A stretch of 64,000 nt of DNA. Source: Alistipes senegalensis JC50. GTDB lineage: Bacteria; Bacteroidota; Bacteroidia; Bacteroidales; Rikenellaceae. Where the stretch lies: the NCBI RefSeq assembly GCF_025145645.1, contig NZ_CP102252.1:62001-126000 (forward strand), in the 5' to 3' direction. The translations under genes and the position numbers were made by a program. The notes beneath the pieces are model-generated. The model searched no databases, had not been told where the DNA came from, and saw nothing but the letters and a program-made list of their open reading frames with translations. Below are positions 45,914 to 56,783 of this stretch, piece by piece. Numbering within the stretch: position 1 is the stretch's first letter; each line of letters begins with the position of its first letter.

Positions 45914-46232
45914 AAAAGGTTCCGTTTGGGTTAAAATTGCATCTTCAAAAGATTGTGCGGACGGCAGGAGAACCCGGTCGTCCCTGGGCGGTTTTCAGGT
46001 CATTTTCCCATAAGCATTCGGTTTTAATTCGCATTTTCGGTTAGTTTTTCCGGAGAGTCCGTTTCAGCTCCCGGCAATGCAAATATCCAGAAAATGAGTT
46101 CATAACATGGTAGCCATTTATTCAGAAATGGTTCCATTTTGTACGAATCGCACAAAATGGAACCATTCCCGGCCGAACACGGCCTCCCCCCTTGTCGCGC
46201 AGGGCGGAAACGGCGCGGCCGGTCGCCAGACA
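45914..46232 (-). promoter_or_regulatory. Intergenic control region between the regulator and susC
   Basis: A 319-nt region without a gene. It contains a long palindrome at 46127-46167 and a weak -7 candidate (minus strand GATATTTG, one mismatch to TAnnTTTG) at about 46079-46086, which would leave a leader of about 160 nt before susC. Poor promoter match fits a promoter that needs an activator such as the adjacent hybrid regulator. Confidence 0.5.
46127..46167. repeat. 16-bp perfect palindrome upstream of susC
   Basis: AATGGTTCCATTTTGT at 46127-46142 and its exact complement at 46152-46167 are separated by 9 nt. It is 66 nt beyond the regulator stop. It may be a terminator of the regulator gene (weak T-rich tail on the minus strand) or an operator. 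Confidence 0.8.
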
Positions 46233-49200
46233 TTACGCCTTTTTCTTGAATTCGGAAGGGGTCAGCTCGAAGTGGCGCTTGAAACAGATGCTGAAATATT
46301 TCGGATTGGCGAAGCCCGTCATGATCGAAATCTCGGAGATCGTCAGGTCGGACTCCCGGAGCAGCTGGGCGGCGCGTTTCAGCCGTATGTCCATGATGAA
46401 CTCCTTGATCGACATGCCCGTAATGTCGTTCAGCTTCTGGTAGAGGAGCGTCCGCCCGATGGCCATGTCCGACACGAACGACTCCACGTCGTAGTCGTTG
46501 TTGTCGATGTTCCGCTCGATGTAGTTCATCGCCTTTTTCAGCAGTTCTTCGTCCACGGAGGAGATCGTGATCTTCGAGGGTTCGGCGATGTATTTCCGGC
46601 TGTAACGCTGTTTCAGCTCGTTCTGGGTCTTGATGAGGTTGGCCACCTGCCCGAGCAGGTAATCCATGTCGAAGGGCTTGTCGATGAACACGCTGGCGCC
46701 GCACTCCAGCGCCTTGATCTTGTTGTCGGCGTCTTTGCCCTGCCCCGACAGCATGATGACCGGAATATGGCTGGTCTTGATGTTCGACCGCAGGGAACGG
46801 CAGACATCGAAACCGTCGGCTTCCGGCATCATCAGGTCGGTGATGACCATCTGGGGATAGATCTTCTCCACCTTGGCAATGCCTTCCCGGCCGTCGTCCG
46901 CCGTATATACATTATAATATTCCGACAGCCGCCGTTCCAGGTAGCTTCTCAGATCCGGATCGTCCTCGATGACCACGATGTCGTATGCCTTGCGGACACG
47001 CCGGTCGTTCCGGTCCGCGGCATCGGACTCTTTCAGCAGGTTGTCGATCTCGGAAACCGTGTAGTCGTACGATTCGGCGGCGCTGTTGGTCTTTTCGGCG
47101 CTCCGCGAGAAGGGAAGCACCACCGTGAAGGCGACCTTCGAATTTCCCGAATGCAGGGTTATGCTCCCCGCCAGATTGCCGACCAGCTCCCGGACGATGG
47201 CGAGGCCCAGGCCGGTGCTGCTCTCGAACTCGGGACGGCGCGCGGAAAGGCGGTTGAACGATTCGAAAATAATATCCTTCTTGTCCTCGGGAATCTCCGC
47301 CCCGGTATTGGTGACCGTAAACGAAAGGTATTCGGTATCGGCGGCCGGCACCGCCCCTTTCGGCCACCGCTCCCGGGGAGCCCGGCCGATCTTCACCCCT
47401 ACGTAGCCGTTTTCAGAGGTGTATTTGATCGCGTTGGAGAACAGGTTGGTGAAGATTTTCTCGATCACGTCGTGGTCGAAACTGGTGTAGAAACTCTCGT
47501 ACCGGGAACTGAAATCGGTTTCGATGCCCTTTTTGCTGGCATAGAACTCGAACAACGAAAAAATGCTGTCGATAAATCGGATCAGGTCGCCCGGCTGCCG
47601 GTTCAGGGTCATTTTCTGGCTCTCGATCTCCCGGAATTGAAGCAGCTGGCTGATCATTCGCTGGATACGCCCCACGTTCTTTTCGATCAGGCGGACATAG
47701 TCGTTGCACGGGGCGTCCCCGGGCAAATGCTGTTTCAGCTGTTTCAGCGGATCGATGACCAGCGTAAGCGGTGTTTTGAGGTCGTGGGAGATGTTCGTGA
47801 AGAAATTGATCCGGGCCTGGGTCAGTTCTTTCATGTTCTGCTCCTTGATCCGTTCCAGTTCGAGCCGCTGTTGGAAGATCTTCTTGTCGGTGAAATAGCG
47901 CCAGATAAAGCTGGCGACAGCCAGCAGGAGCATCGCGTAAACGGCATAAGCCCAGCGGGAAAGAAAGGGCGAGGGGCTCACCTCGAAGCGCAGGGAGGAA
48001 ACCTCGTCGCCCCACAATCCGTCGTTATTGGCGGCCTTGACCTCGAAGACATAACTCCCGGCAGGCAGGTTGAAGAACTGCACCGCCTTCTGACCCCGCG
48101 GGAGCAGGGACCAGCGTTCGGAAAGCCCCAGCATCCGGTAGGCATACTGGTTTTTCCCGGCGTCCAGGTAGCTGTTCGCCGAAAAGCAGATTTCGAGATT
48201 CGACTGCCGGTGCGACAGTTCGATGGCGCTGCCGTCGTCCCCGTCGCAGGCCATCGTGGTTATGGACCTCCGCAGGGGCGAGTCTTTGGCACCGGGCCTC
48301 ACGGGTTCGCTGTTGATCAGCAGGTCGGTGAAAAAAACCTTCGGTTTCTGCTCGTTGTGCCCGATCTTTCCCGGATTGAACAGGATAAATCCGTCGGTTC
48401 CCCCGAAGAGCATCTCCCCGCGCGAAGTCTTATAGCAGGCCCGCACGTAGTAGGCCCCGCAAAGGTTCGGGCTGTCGATCTGCGACTTGCGGATCATCCG
48501 GCTCACATAGTCGTAATAATAGAGTCCGCTGTTGGTGCTGAACCAGACGTTTTTCGAAACCGTATCTTCCAAAATGCCGAAAACCGTTTTCCCCGACAGC
48601 CCTTCGCCGGTCCGATCCTTGAAATTCGCATACTCCCCGTCGCGGCTCAACAGGTTGACTCCCCCGCCGCGCGTCCCGAACCAGATTTCGGAACCGGACG
48701 TGACGCAATACGAACAAAGGTTGTTCTCCGAATAGGGAGCGTCGTCGAGGTAATAATGCGCCAAAATCCGCCGCGAAGCGGCATCCACGACATACGCTCC
48801 GTTGTGCGTCACCAGCCACAGACGGCCCTGTCCGTCGTGGAAGAGCGTTTCGACGTGCGGCCGGACCTCGTTTCCGCGGTCGTCCGTCAGGTGCACGGCC
48901 CCGACGATGCCGCTCCCGGCATCTCCGTACATCAGCTCGGCGTCGGGATTCGTCAGCCAGATTCCCGAATCGCCCTCCTGCACGAAATCGTAAATGCTCA
49001 ACGGCTGCGGCGAGGCCGAACAATACATGCGCAGGTCGGTAAAACGCCCCCGCCGCGCGTCGAATAATTTGATGCCGCCGTTGAAAGCCGAAATCAGCAG
49101 CCTCCCGTCCCTGTCGTAGCGCAGCCGCTTAATCATGTTCGACGTAATGCCGCTGCGGCTCTCCTGCGTATAGTAGACGAAGCGGTCGTTTTTCCGGTCC

Positions 49201-50324
49201 CAGTAGTTCAGGCCTCCGCCCTCCGTACCGATCCACAGATTGCCCGCGTCATCCTCCTCGAAACAGCTGACGATGGGATGGTTCAGCCCGCCCGGCGTGG
49301 CCTTGAAATAATTTACGCCGCTGTCCGCCAGCGTCATGTAGGCCAGTTTGCCCCCGTAGGTGCCGACCCATACCCCGCCGTCGGGATCGGGAAATATCGA
49401 CCACACCGAATTGTTGGGCAGCGAATAGGGATAATGGAGATTCGAACGCAGAAGGTGCGTACTGCCGGTCGCAGGGTCCAGAAGAAGGAGACCCGACTGC
49501 GTGGCCACCCAGATGATGCCCGACGTGTCGAGAAACAGCTCTTTGGCTCCGGCCGACTTCTCGTATTCGACCGGCAGCCTGAAATACTGCGTGACACGGC
49601 CGTCCCCGTCGCATTCGTACAGGCCGTCCATGAGCGTAAGGACATAGACCGACCCGCCGTACTCCACGACATCGCGGATCACACAGCCGTCGCCGCCCAC
49701 GGTCGTGAAAAGCGTGTACTGTCCGGTCTCGCGGTTGAGCCGGTAGAGGTTCCCCTTCGTCGCGGCATAAACGTATTCGCGGGTGCATATCAGCGCCAAA
49801 GACGAAACCGAGCAGTCCGGAGGCCGTTCGTAACGCACCAGCTCGGGCAGGCGTTCCGGATCGAACGACTCGATGTCGTTGTTGCGGATCAGCCATACCG
49901 TACCGTCGCCGTTGACCATGACCGAACCGATATTCCCGTCCAGTACCGATTCGAAACTCCGGGAACCGTAGTCGAAGCGCAGCAGTCCGTGGTTGGTTCC
50001 GACGTACAACCCGCCGCGGTGGTCCGTGACCACCTGTCCGTAATTCCAGTAGGAACTCGGCGAGAGGCTCGTGACCAAATCGTCCATCCGGACGAACGCA
50101 CTGCCGTTATACATGAACAGCGCATCGTATCCGCTGAACCAGATTCGTCCCACGCTGTCTTTGGCGATGCTGTGAATACCCCCGTAATAGGAGGTTTCCG
50201 GCATGGCGTGAAAGCGGTAATCCAGGTTATTCAGCGCGGCGTGGAGGGGGGGGGAAATTAACGATGCGACCACGCTAAAAAACGCAGTCAACAGCCATCT
50301 GATCCGTGTCGGGAAAGACCCCAT
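46233..50324 (-). CDS. Hybrid two-component system regulator of the PUL
   Basis: A 1363-residue one-protein sensor and regulator. The ATG at 50324 gives a short signal with LLTAFFSVVASL. A periplasmic sensor of repeated beta-propeller (reg_prop) blades, for example DSVGRIWFSGYDALFMYNG and DDAGNLWIGTEGGGLNY, runs to about 710, followed by a Y_Y_Y domain. One membrane helix near 800 has WAYAVYAMLLLAVASFIW. The kinase histidine is in FFTNISHDLKTPL, and the ATPase domain has STGLGLAIVRELV. The receiver aspartate is in MVITDLMMPE near 1140. An AraC-type domain ends the chain. It should sense the PUL glycan and activate susC. A C9 tract codes ISPPL inside the signal region. It begins 20 nt after pepD. 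Confidence 0.94.
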   Translation of the reverse strand: MGSFPTRIRWLLTAFFSVVASLISPPLHAALNNLDYRFHAMPETSYYGGIHSIAKDSVGRIWFSGYDALFMYNGSAFVRMDDLVTSLSPSSYWNYGQVVTDHRGGLYVGTNHGLLRFDYGSRSFESVLDGNIGSVMVNGDGTVWLIRNNDIESFDPERLPELVRYERPPDCSVSSLALICTREYVYAATKGNLYRLNRETGQYTLFTTVGGDGCVIRDVVEYGGSVYVLTLMDGLYECDGDGRVTQYFRLPVEYEKSAGAKELFLDTSGIIWVATQSGLLLLDPATGSTHLLRSNLHYPYSLPNNSVWSIFPDPDGGVWVGTYGGKLAYMTLADSGVNYFKATPGGLNHPIVSCFEEDDAGNLWIGTEGGGLNYWDRKNDRFVYYTQESRSGITSNMIKRLRYDRDGRLLISAFNGGIKLFDARRGRFTDLRMYCSASPQPLSIYDFVQEGDSGIWLTNPDAELMYGDAGSGIVGAVHLTDDRGNEVRPHVETLFHDGQGRLWLVTHNGAYVVDAASRRILAHYYLDDAPYSENNLCSYCVTSGSEIWFGTRGGGVNLLSRDGEYANFKDRTGEGLSGKTVFGILEDTVSKNVWFSTNSGLYYYDYVSRMIRKSQIDSPNLCGAYYVRACYKTSRGEMLFGGTDGFILFNPGKIGHNEQKPKVFFTDLLINSEPVRPGAKDSPLRRSITTMACDGDDGSAIELSHRQSNLEICFSANSYLDAGKNQYAYRMLGLSERWSLLPRGQKAVQFFNLPAGSYVFEVKAANNDGLWGDEVSSLRFEVSPSPFLSRWAYAVYAMLLLAVASFIWRYFTDKKIFQQRLELERIKEQNMKELTQARINFFTNISHDLKTPLTLVIDPLKQLKQHLPGDAPCNDYVRLIEKNVGRIQRMISQLLQFREIESQKMTLNRQPGDLIRFIDSIFSLFEFYASKKGIETDFSSRYESFYTSFDHDVIEKIFTNLFSNAIKYTSENGYVGVKIGRAPRERWPKGAVPAADTEYLSFTVTNTGAEIPEDKKDIIFESFNRLSARRPEFESSTGLGLAIVRELVGNLAGSITLHSGNSKVAFTVVLPFSRSAEKTNSAAESYDYTVSEIDNLLKESDAADRNDRRVRKAYDIVVIEDDPDLRSYLERRLSEYYNVYTADDGREGIAKVEKIYPQMVITDLMMPEADGFDVCRSLRSNIKTSHIPVIMLSGQGKDADNKIKALECGASVFIDKPFDMDYLLGQVANLIKTQNELKQRYSRKYIAEPSKITISSVDEELLKKAMNYIERNIDNNDYDVESFVSDMAIGRTLLYQKLNDITGMSIKEFIMDIRLKRAAQLLRESDLTISEISIMTGFANPKYFSICFKRHFELTPSEFKKKA
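50246..50254. repeat. G9/C9 homopolymer tract in the regulator gene
   Basis: Nine G on the + strand (C9 in the coding strand), about 23-26 residues into the regulator. With nine C the frame is intact. Gain or loss of one base would end translation early. The surrounding GAGGGGGGGGGAAATT is identical to the context of the tract at 19804-19812. Confidence 0.8.
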
Positions 50325-50344
50325 TGCACAAAATTGAGCGGTGG

Positions 50345-51796
50345 TTACAGACTTTTCAGCGTCTCGCAAAGCAGGTCCCAGAACTTGGGAACCGTGGCGA
50401 TCTCCAGCCGCTCGTCGGGCGAATGTACGCCGCGGAGCGTCGGGCCGAAGGAAACCATCTCCAGGTCGGGGTATTTTTCGAGGAACAGTCCGCATTCCAG
50501 TCCGGCGTGGATCGCGCGGACCTTGGGCTCGGTGTGGAACAGCCGTTTGTAGGCTTCGACCGTGACCTCCAGCAGCCGCGACTGCGGATTGGGAGCCCAG
50601 CCGGGATAGCCGTCGGAATGGGCCACATCGGCACCCGCCAGCGCGAAGACCGACTCGACCATCTGCATCACATAGGTCTTGGCACTCTCGACCGACGACC
50701 GCTGCGACGAGGTGACGACGATGCGGTTGCCGTCGGCGAATTTCACCGACGCGAGGTTCGTGGAGGTCTCGACCAGTCCCGGAACGGCGAACGACATGGC
50801 GATGACGCCGTTGGGCACGCCCACGATCGAATAGACCAGCGCGAACTGCGTCCGCGCGTCGAGGACCTCCTCCACCTGCGGCATCTCGTTGAGGGTGATC
50901 CGGAAATTGGGTTCGCGGAAGCGGAACTCGGCTTCGAGGTCCGCGGCAAACAGGTTATAACGTTTCACGAACTCCCCTTTAAGTCTGGCGGGGATGCCGA
51001 AAATGGCGTAAGCCTCGCGGGGAATGGCATTGCGGAGGTTTCCGCCGTTGAAGTAGCTCAGTTTCAGCTCGCACGACTGCATGCCGTCCCACAGCAGGCG
51101 CGCCACGGTCTTGTTCGAGTTGACGCGGCCCTTGTCGATGTCGTCGCCCGAGTGTCCGCCCTGCAGGTCCGAGACATCGACGCGGAAGAAGGCGTAATTC
51201 TTCGGCGCAGGCTCCATCGTGTAGTGGAACGTGGCGATGGTGTCGATGCCGCCCGCACAGCCGATGAAGATCTCGCCCTCGTCCTCCGAATCGAGATTGA
51301 CGAGATATTTGCCCGTGAGCATCCCCTCGCCCAGCTCGAACGCGCCCGTGAGGCCCGTCTCCTCGTCGACGGTGAACAGCGCTTCGAGGGGTCCGTGCTC
51401 CACCGACTCGTCGAGCAGCACGGCCAGCGCAGCGGCCATGCCGATGCCGCAGTCGGCTCCCAGCGTCGTGCCCTCGGCCCTGACCCACCCGCCGTCGATG
51501 CGCGTGCGGATGGGATCGTTGTCGAAATCGAACTCCACGTCGGAGTTCTTTTCGCAGACCATGTCCATGTGCGACTGGAGAATCACTGCGGGACGCTCCT
51601 CGAAACCCGGCGTGGCAGGTTTGCGCATCACGACGTTGCCGATGGCGTCCTTCTTGTACTCGATATGGTGTTTTTTTGCGAAGTCGACCAGGAAGTCGAT
51701 GATCTTGCCCTCCTTTTTCGAAGGACGCGGAACGCGCGTGATGGCGTCGAACTGTTCCCACACGAGGCGGGGCTCCAGCGAGGTAATTTCTGACAT
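50345..51796 (-). CDS. pepD: Aminoacyl-histidine dipeptidase
   Basis: Cytosolic M20/M28-type metallopeptidase hydrolysing Xaa-His dipeptides. The 483 residues starting MSEITSLEPRLVW are close to the family length of about 485. Metal-binding residues are in LQSHMDMVCEKNS, GTTLGADCGIGMAAALA and TVDEETGLTGAFELG; the lid domain and a final histidine (RAIHAGLECGLF, key residues H and E) follow. In-frame ATGs at 51802 and 51808 are alternatives. It is divergent from ispF, with overlapping promoters, and is followed by the regulator 20 nt later. Confidence 0.93.
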   Translation of the reverse strand: MSEITSLEPRLVWEQFDAITRVPRPSKKEGKIIDFLVDFAKKHHIEYKKDAIGNVVMRKPATPGFEERPAVILQSHMDMVCEKNSDVEFDFDNDPIRTRIDGGWVRAEGTTLGADCGIGMAAALAVLLDESVEHGPLEALFTVDEETGLTGAFELGEGMLTGKYLVNLDSEDEGEIFIGCAGGIDTIATFHYTMEPAPKNYAFFRVDVSDLQGGHSGDDIDKGRVNSNKTVARLLWDGMQSCELKLSYFNGGNLRNAIPREAYAIFGIPARLKGEFVKRYNLFAADLEAEFRFREPNFRITLNEMPQVEEVLDARTQFALVYSIVGVPNGVIAMSFAVPGLVETSTNLASVKFADGNRIVVTSSQRSSVESAKTYVMQMVESVFALAGADVAHSDGYPGWAPNPQSRLLEVTVEAYKRLFHTEPKVRAIHAGLECGLFLEKYPDLEMVSFGPTLRGVHSPDERLEIATVPKFWDLLCETLKSL

Positions 51797-51809
51797 AGGC
51801 ATTTGCATT

Positions 51810-51840
51810 TTTGCAAAGTTAGGAAAAATCCGTAACTTTG
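51810..51840 (+). promoter_or_regulatory. Promoter of ispF
   Basis: TTTG at 51810-51813, 19 nt, then TAACTTTG at 51833-51840: a near-ideal Bacteroidota promoter, 22 nt before the ispF ATG. Confidence 0.75.
51814..51821 (-). promoter_or_regulatory. Bacteroidota -7 element of pepD
   Basis: The minus strand reads TAACTTTG, an exact match. It overlaps the ispF promoter, so the two divergent genes share one short control region. Transcription would start near 51808, giving a leader of only about a dozen nucleotides before the ATG at 51796. Confidence 0.55.
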
Positions 51841-51862
51841 ACAATATAAAATACGGAAACCG

Positions 51863-52342
51863 ATGGATTTCAGAATAGGACACGGATACGACGTACACGC
51901 CCTGGCCGACGGCCTGCCGTTGGTGCTCGGCGGCATAGAGATCGCGCACACGAAAGGATGCGTCGCCCATTCGGACGGCGATGTGGTGATCCACGCCTTG
52001 TGCGACGCCCTGCTGGGCGCTGCGGCGCTGGGCGACATCGGACTGCATTTCCCCGACACGTCGGACGAGTTCAGGGGCATCGACTCGAAGATACTGCTGC
52101 GGAAAGTCGCGGCGCTGCTGCGTGAGAAAGGCTATGAGATCGGAAACGTGGACTGCACGATCCGCGCACAGCGGCCCAAACTGCGGCCGCACATCGACGC
52201 CATGCGCACCGCGATGGCCGAAGCGATGGGCGTAGACGGCGACCGGGTGTCGGTCAAAGCCACGACCACGGAACAGCTGGGCTTCGAGGGACGGGAGGAG
52301 GGCATCTCCGTCTCCGCCGTGGCGCTGATCTACAAAAAATAG
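51863..52342 (+). CDS. ispF: 2-C-methyl-D-erythritol 2,4-cyclodiphosphate synthase
   Basis: Fifth step of the non-mevalonate isoprenoid pathway, forming the cyclic diphosphate. The 159-residue trimeric enzyme has the zinc ligands D8 and H10 in GHGYDVHALADG and H42 in the SDGDVVIHAL motif; DIGLHFPDTSDEF and VKATTTEQLGFEGREEGI are further family motifs. It is a single gene with its own promoter, and a tandem repeat and hairpin follow. Confidence 0.97.
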   Translation: MDFRIGHGYDVHALADGLPLVLGGIEIAHTKGCVAHSDGDVVIHALCDALLGAAALGDIGLHFPDTSDEFRGIDSKILLRKVAALLREKGYEIGNVDCTIRAQRPKLRPHIDAMRTAMAEAMGVDGDRVSVKATTTEQLGFEGREEGISVSAVALIYKK

Positions 52343-52344
52343 GC

Positions 52345-52408
52345 TGCGAGAACCCGCACGAACGAGAAAGGGTGCCTGCGAGAACCCGCACGAACGAGAA
52401 AGGGTGCC
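52345..52408. repeat. Tandem 32-bp direct repeat after ispF
   Basis: Two identical 32-bp units lie at 52345-52376 and 52377-52408, the second ending in the left arm of the terminator hairpin. Each unit starts TGCGAGAACCCG and ends AAAGGGTGCC. Confidence 0.85.
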
Positions 52409-52425
52409 TGCGGGCACCCTTTCTC
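52396..52425. terminator. Bidirectional hairpin between ispF and the DUF4251 gene
   Basis: GAGAAAGGGTGCC and GGCACCCTTTCTC form a perfect 13-bp stem with loop TGCG between convergent genes. It lacks a long U-run, so termination is likely but not certain. Confidence 0.65.
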
Positions 52426-52446
52426 AATCCGGCCGAAAACGGCGGG

Positions 52447-52989
52447 TCAATACAACTGCGAAATCGAACCCGAATACTGCACGGGGCTGTACCACGGATT
52501 GGTGATCGTGAGGTTGGCGCCGCCCGTACGGGAGAATATCTCGAAGGTGAAAGTGTAGGTCGAAGCCGAGAACAACGATGTCGAGAAGGTCACCATCCAT
52601 CCTTCGTGGGTCTGCTCGGTGGTGTAGCCCTGCACGTCGGGCACCGTATAGTTGATGACCGTCACGTAGTAAGGCGGCACGTATCCCTTGATATAGGGCA
52701 GGCAGATGTCGATCGTGCCGTCCCAGACGCCGACGTTGAACGCGGGGTTCATGATCTGACGCATGGGACCTGCCGGCTGACGCTGCATGGTCGAGGGATT
52801 GAACTGGAAGTTGCGCGACAGCACGAGCGAGTCCATGAACTTCTCGTAGTTGGCGATGCGTTCCGCACGGCGTTTCTCGCGCACCTCGCGGCGCTCCTCT
52901 TTGGGCGACAGGATCTTCTTCTGTCCGATCACGGTGAAGGCCGTTGCGGCAAGCAGCAGCCCCAAGACGATAATGACTGTTTTTTTCAT
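52447..52989 (-). CDS. DUF4251 family exported protein
   Basis: A 180-residue protein with an N-terminal hydrophobic signal (VIIVLGLLLAATAFTVIG), then a charged coiled stretch rich in arginine and glutamate, then a beta-rich DUF4251 domain (NPAFNVGVWDGTIDICLPYIKG, YTFTFEIFSRTGGANLTIT). It is common in gut Bacteroidota and probably periplasmic; no function is known to me. It lies downstream of uvrA on the same strand, 99 nt away, convergent with ispF. Confidence 0.8.
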   Translation of the reverse strand: MKKTVIIVLGLLLAATAFTVIGQKKILSPKEERREVREKRRAERIANYEKFMDSLVLSRNFQFNPSTMQRQPAGPMRQIMNPAFNVGVWDGTIDICLPYIKGYVPPYYVTVINYTVPDVQGYTTEQTHEGWMVTFSTSLFSASTYTFTFEIFSRTGGANLTITNPWYSPVQYSGSISQLY

Positions 52990-53088
52990 AGCACATAAGG
53001 TTTGTTACGGCTATGAAAACAAAATCCGTACCGAAATGCAGAATGCCGCGAAAAGAGTCGATTCGTGCTGTCGGAGGGTCCGTATGGT

Positions 53089-55905
<2,817 letters not shown>

Positions 55906-55972
55906 TGTCCTCAGAAAACGTACCGGAGGCCCCTTTTATTGAGTGCACAGGGAATCCGGCGCGAAAAGTGCG

Positions 55973-56004
55973 TAAAGATACGACATTTGCGCCTGAAAAA
56001 CAAG
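55973..56004 (-). promoter_or_regulatory. Promoter of uvrA
   Basis: On the minus strand CTTG (56001-56004) is followed after 20 nt by TATCTTTA (55973-55980). The -7 has A in place of the last G. It lies 68 nt upstream of the ATG. I saw no SOS-type operator. Confidence 0.45.
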
Positions 56005-56013
56005 CCGGGCGAA

Positions 56014-56778
56014 TCACATTCGAATCAGGAAATCGTCGGCATCCCTCCAAGCGGGGAATTTGCAGCGGAAAGCCTCCAGCGCATCGGCGTCGAACGCCGC
56101 GAAGAGCGTCTGCTCACGGTCGCCGGCCTCGGCCATCGTGCGGCCTTTGAAATCGACGAGGAGCGAATCCCCGGCGTAATGCCCCGAGGGGTCGTCCCCC
56201 ACCCGATTCACCCCCGCGACGTAGCATTGGTTCTCGACAGCCCGGGCGTGCAGCAGCGTCCGCCACGCCTCGCGCCGCGACGCGGGCCACGAAGCGCAGC
56301 ACAGGATGGCGTCGTAATCCCCGCGGCAGCGGCTCCAAACCGGGAACCGTAGGTCATAGCAGACGAGCAGCAGAAACCGGAAACCCCGGTATTCGACCAC
56401 CACGCGGTCGCTGCCGGGCGTGTAGTTCCGGGCTTCGCCGCCGGGCGCGAACAGATGGCGTTTGTCATAGCGGGCGCACCCGCCGTCGGGCGTCACGAAA
56501 TACATCCGGTTGAAGAAGCGGCCCCCTTCGGCGACGGCGACGCTGCCCGCGACGGCCTTGCCGTACTGCACGGCCCAGCGGCGCAAGGCCGTGACGACCT
56601 CCCCGCCGGGGGCTTCGGCGACCGGGGCGGGATCGAGCGTGAAGCCCGTGGCGAACAGCTCGGGCAGCACCACCACGTCGGCATCGACACCGGCCACCAA
56701 CGGCTCCAGCCGGGCGAGGTTCTGCGCAGGCTGTTCCCACGCGATGTCGGTCTGACAGAGAGCGATACGCAACTGCAT
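56014..56778 (-). CDS. Omega-amidase / nitrilase-family hydrolase
   Basis: A 254-residue cytosolic carbon-nitrogen hydrolase. The catalytic triad is visible: glutamate in VLPELFATGF near residue 41, lysine in RYDKRHLFAPGGE near 110 and cysteine in FLLLVCYDLRFPVW near 145. The FNRMYFV stretch and the size match the YafV/Nit2-type omega-amidase subfamily, which hydrolyses alpha-ketoglutaramate and related amides. The ATG at 56778 is 5 nt after the S15 peptidase stop, so the two are co-transcribed. No functional connection between them is evident. Confidence 0.88.
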   Translation of the reverse strand: MQLRIALCQTDIAWEQPAQNLARLEPLVAGVDADVVVLPELFATGFTLDPAPVAEAPGGEVVTALRRWAVQYGKAVAGSVAVAEGGRFFNRMYFVTPDGGCARYDKRHLFAPGGEARNYTPGSDRVVVEYRGFRFLLLVCYDLRFPVWSRCRGDYDAILCCASWPASRREAWRTLLHARAVENQCYVAGVNRVGDDPSGHYAGDSLLVDFKGRTMAEAGDREQTLFAAFDADALEAFRCKFPAWRDADDFLIRM

Positions 56779-56783
56779 CGGAA

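Noticed and set aside
46186..46191. C6 run beyond the regulator gene
   Set aside because: Too short to be unstable and outside any reading frame.
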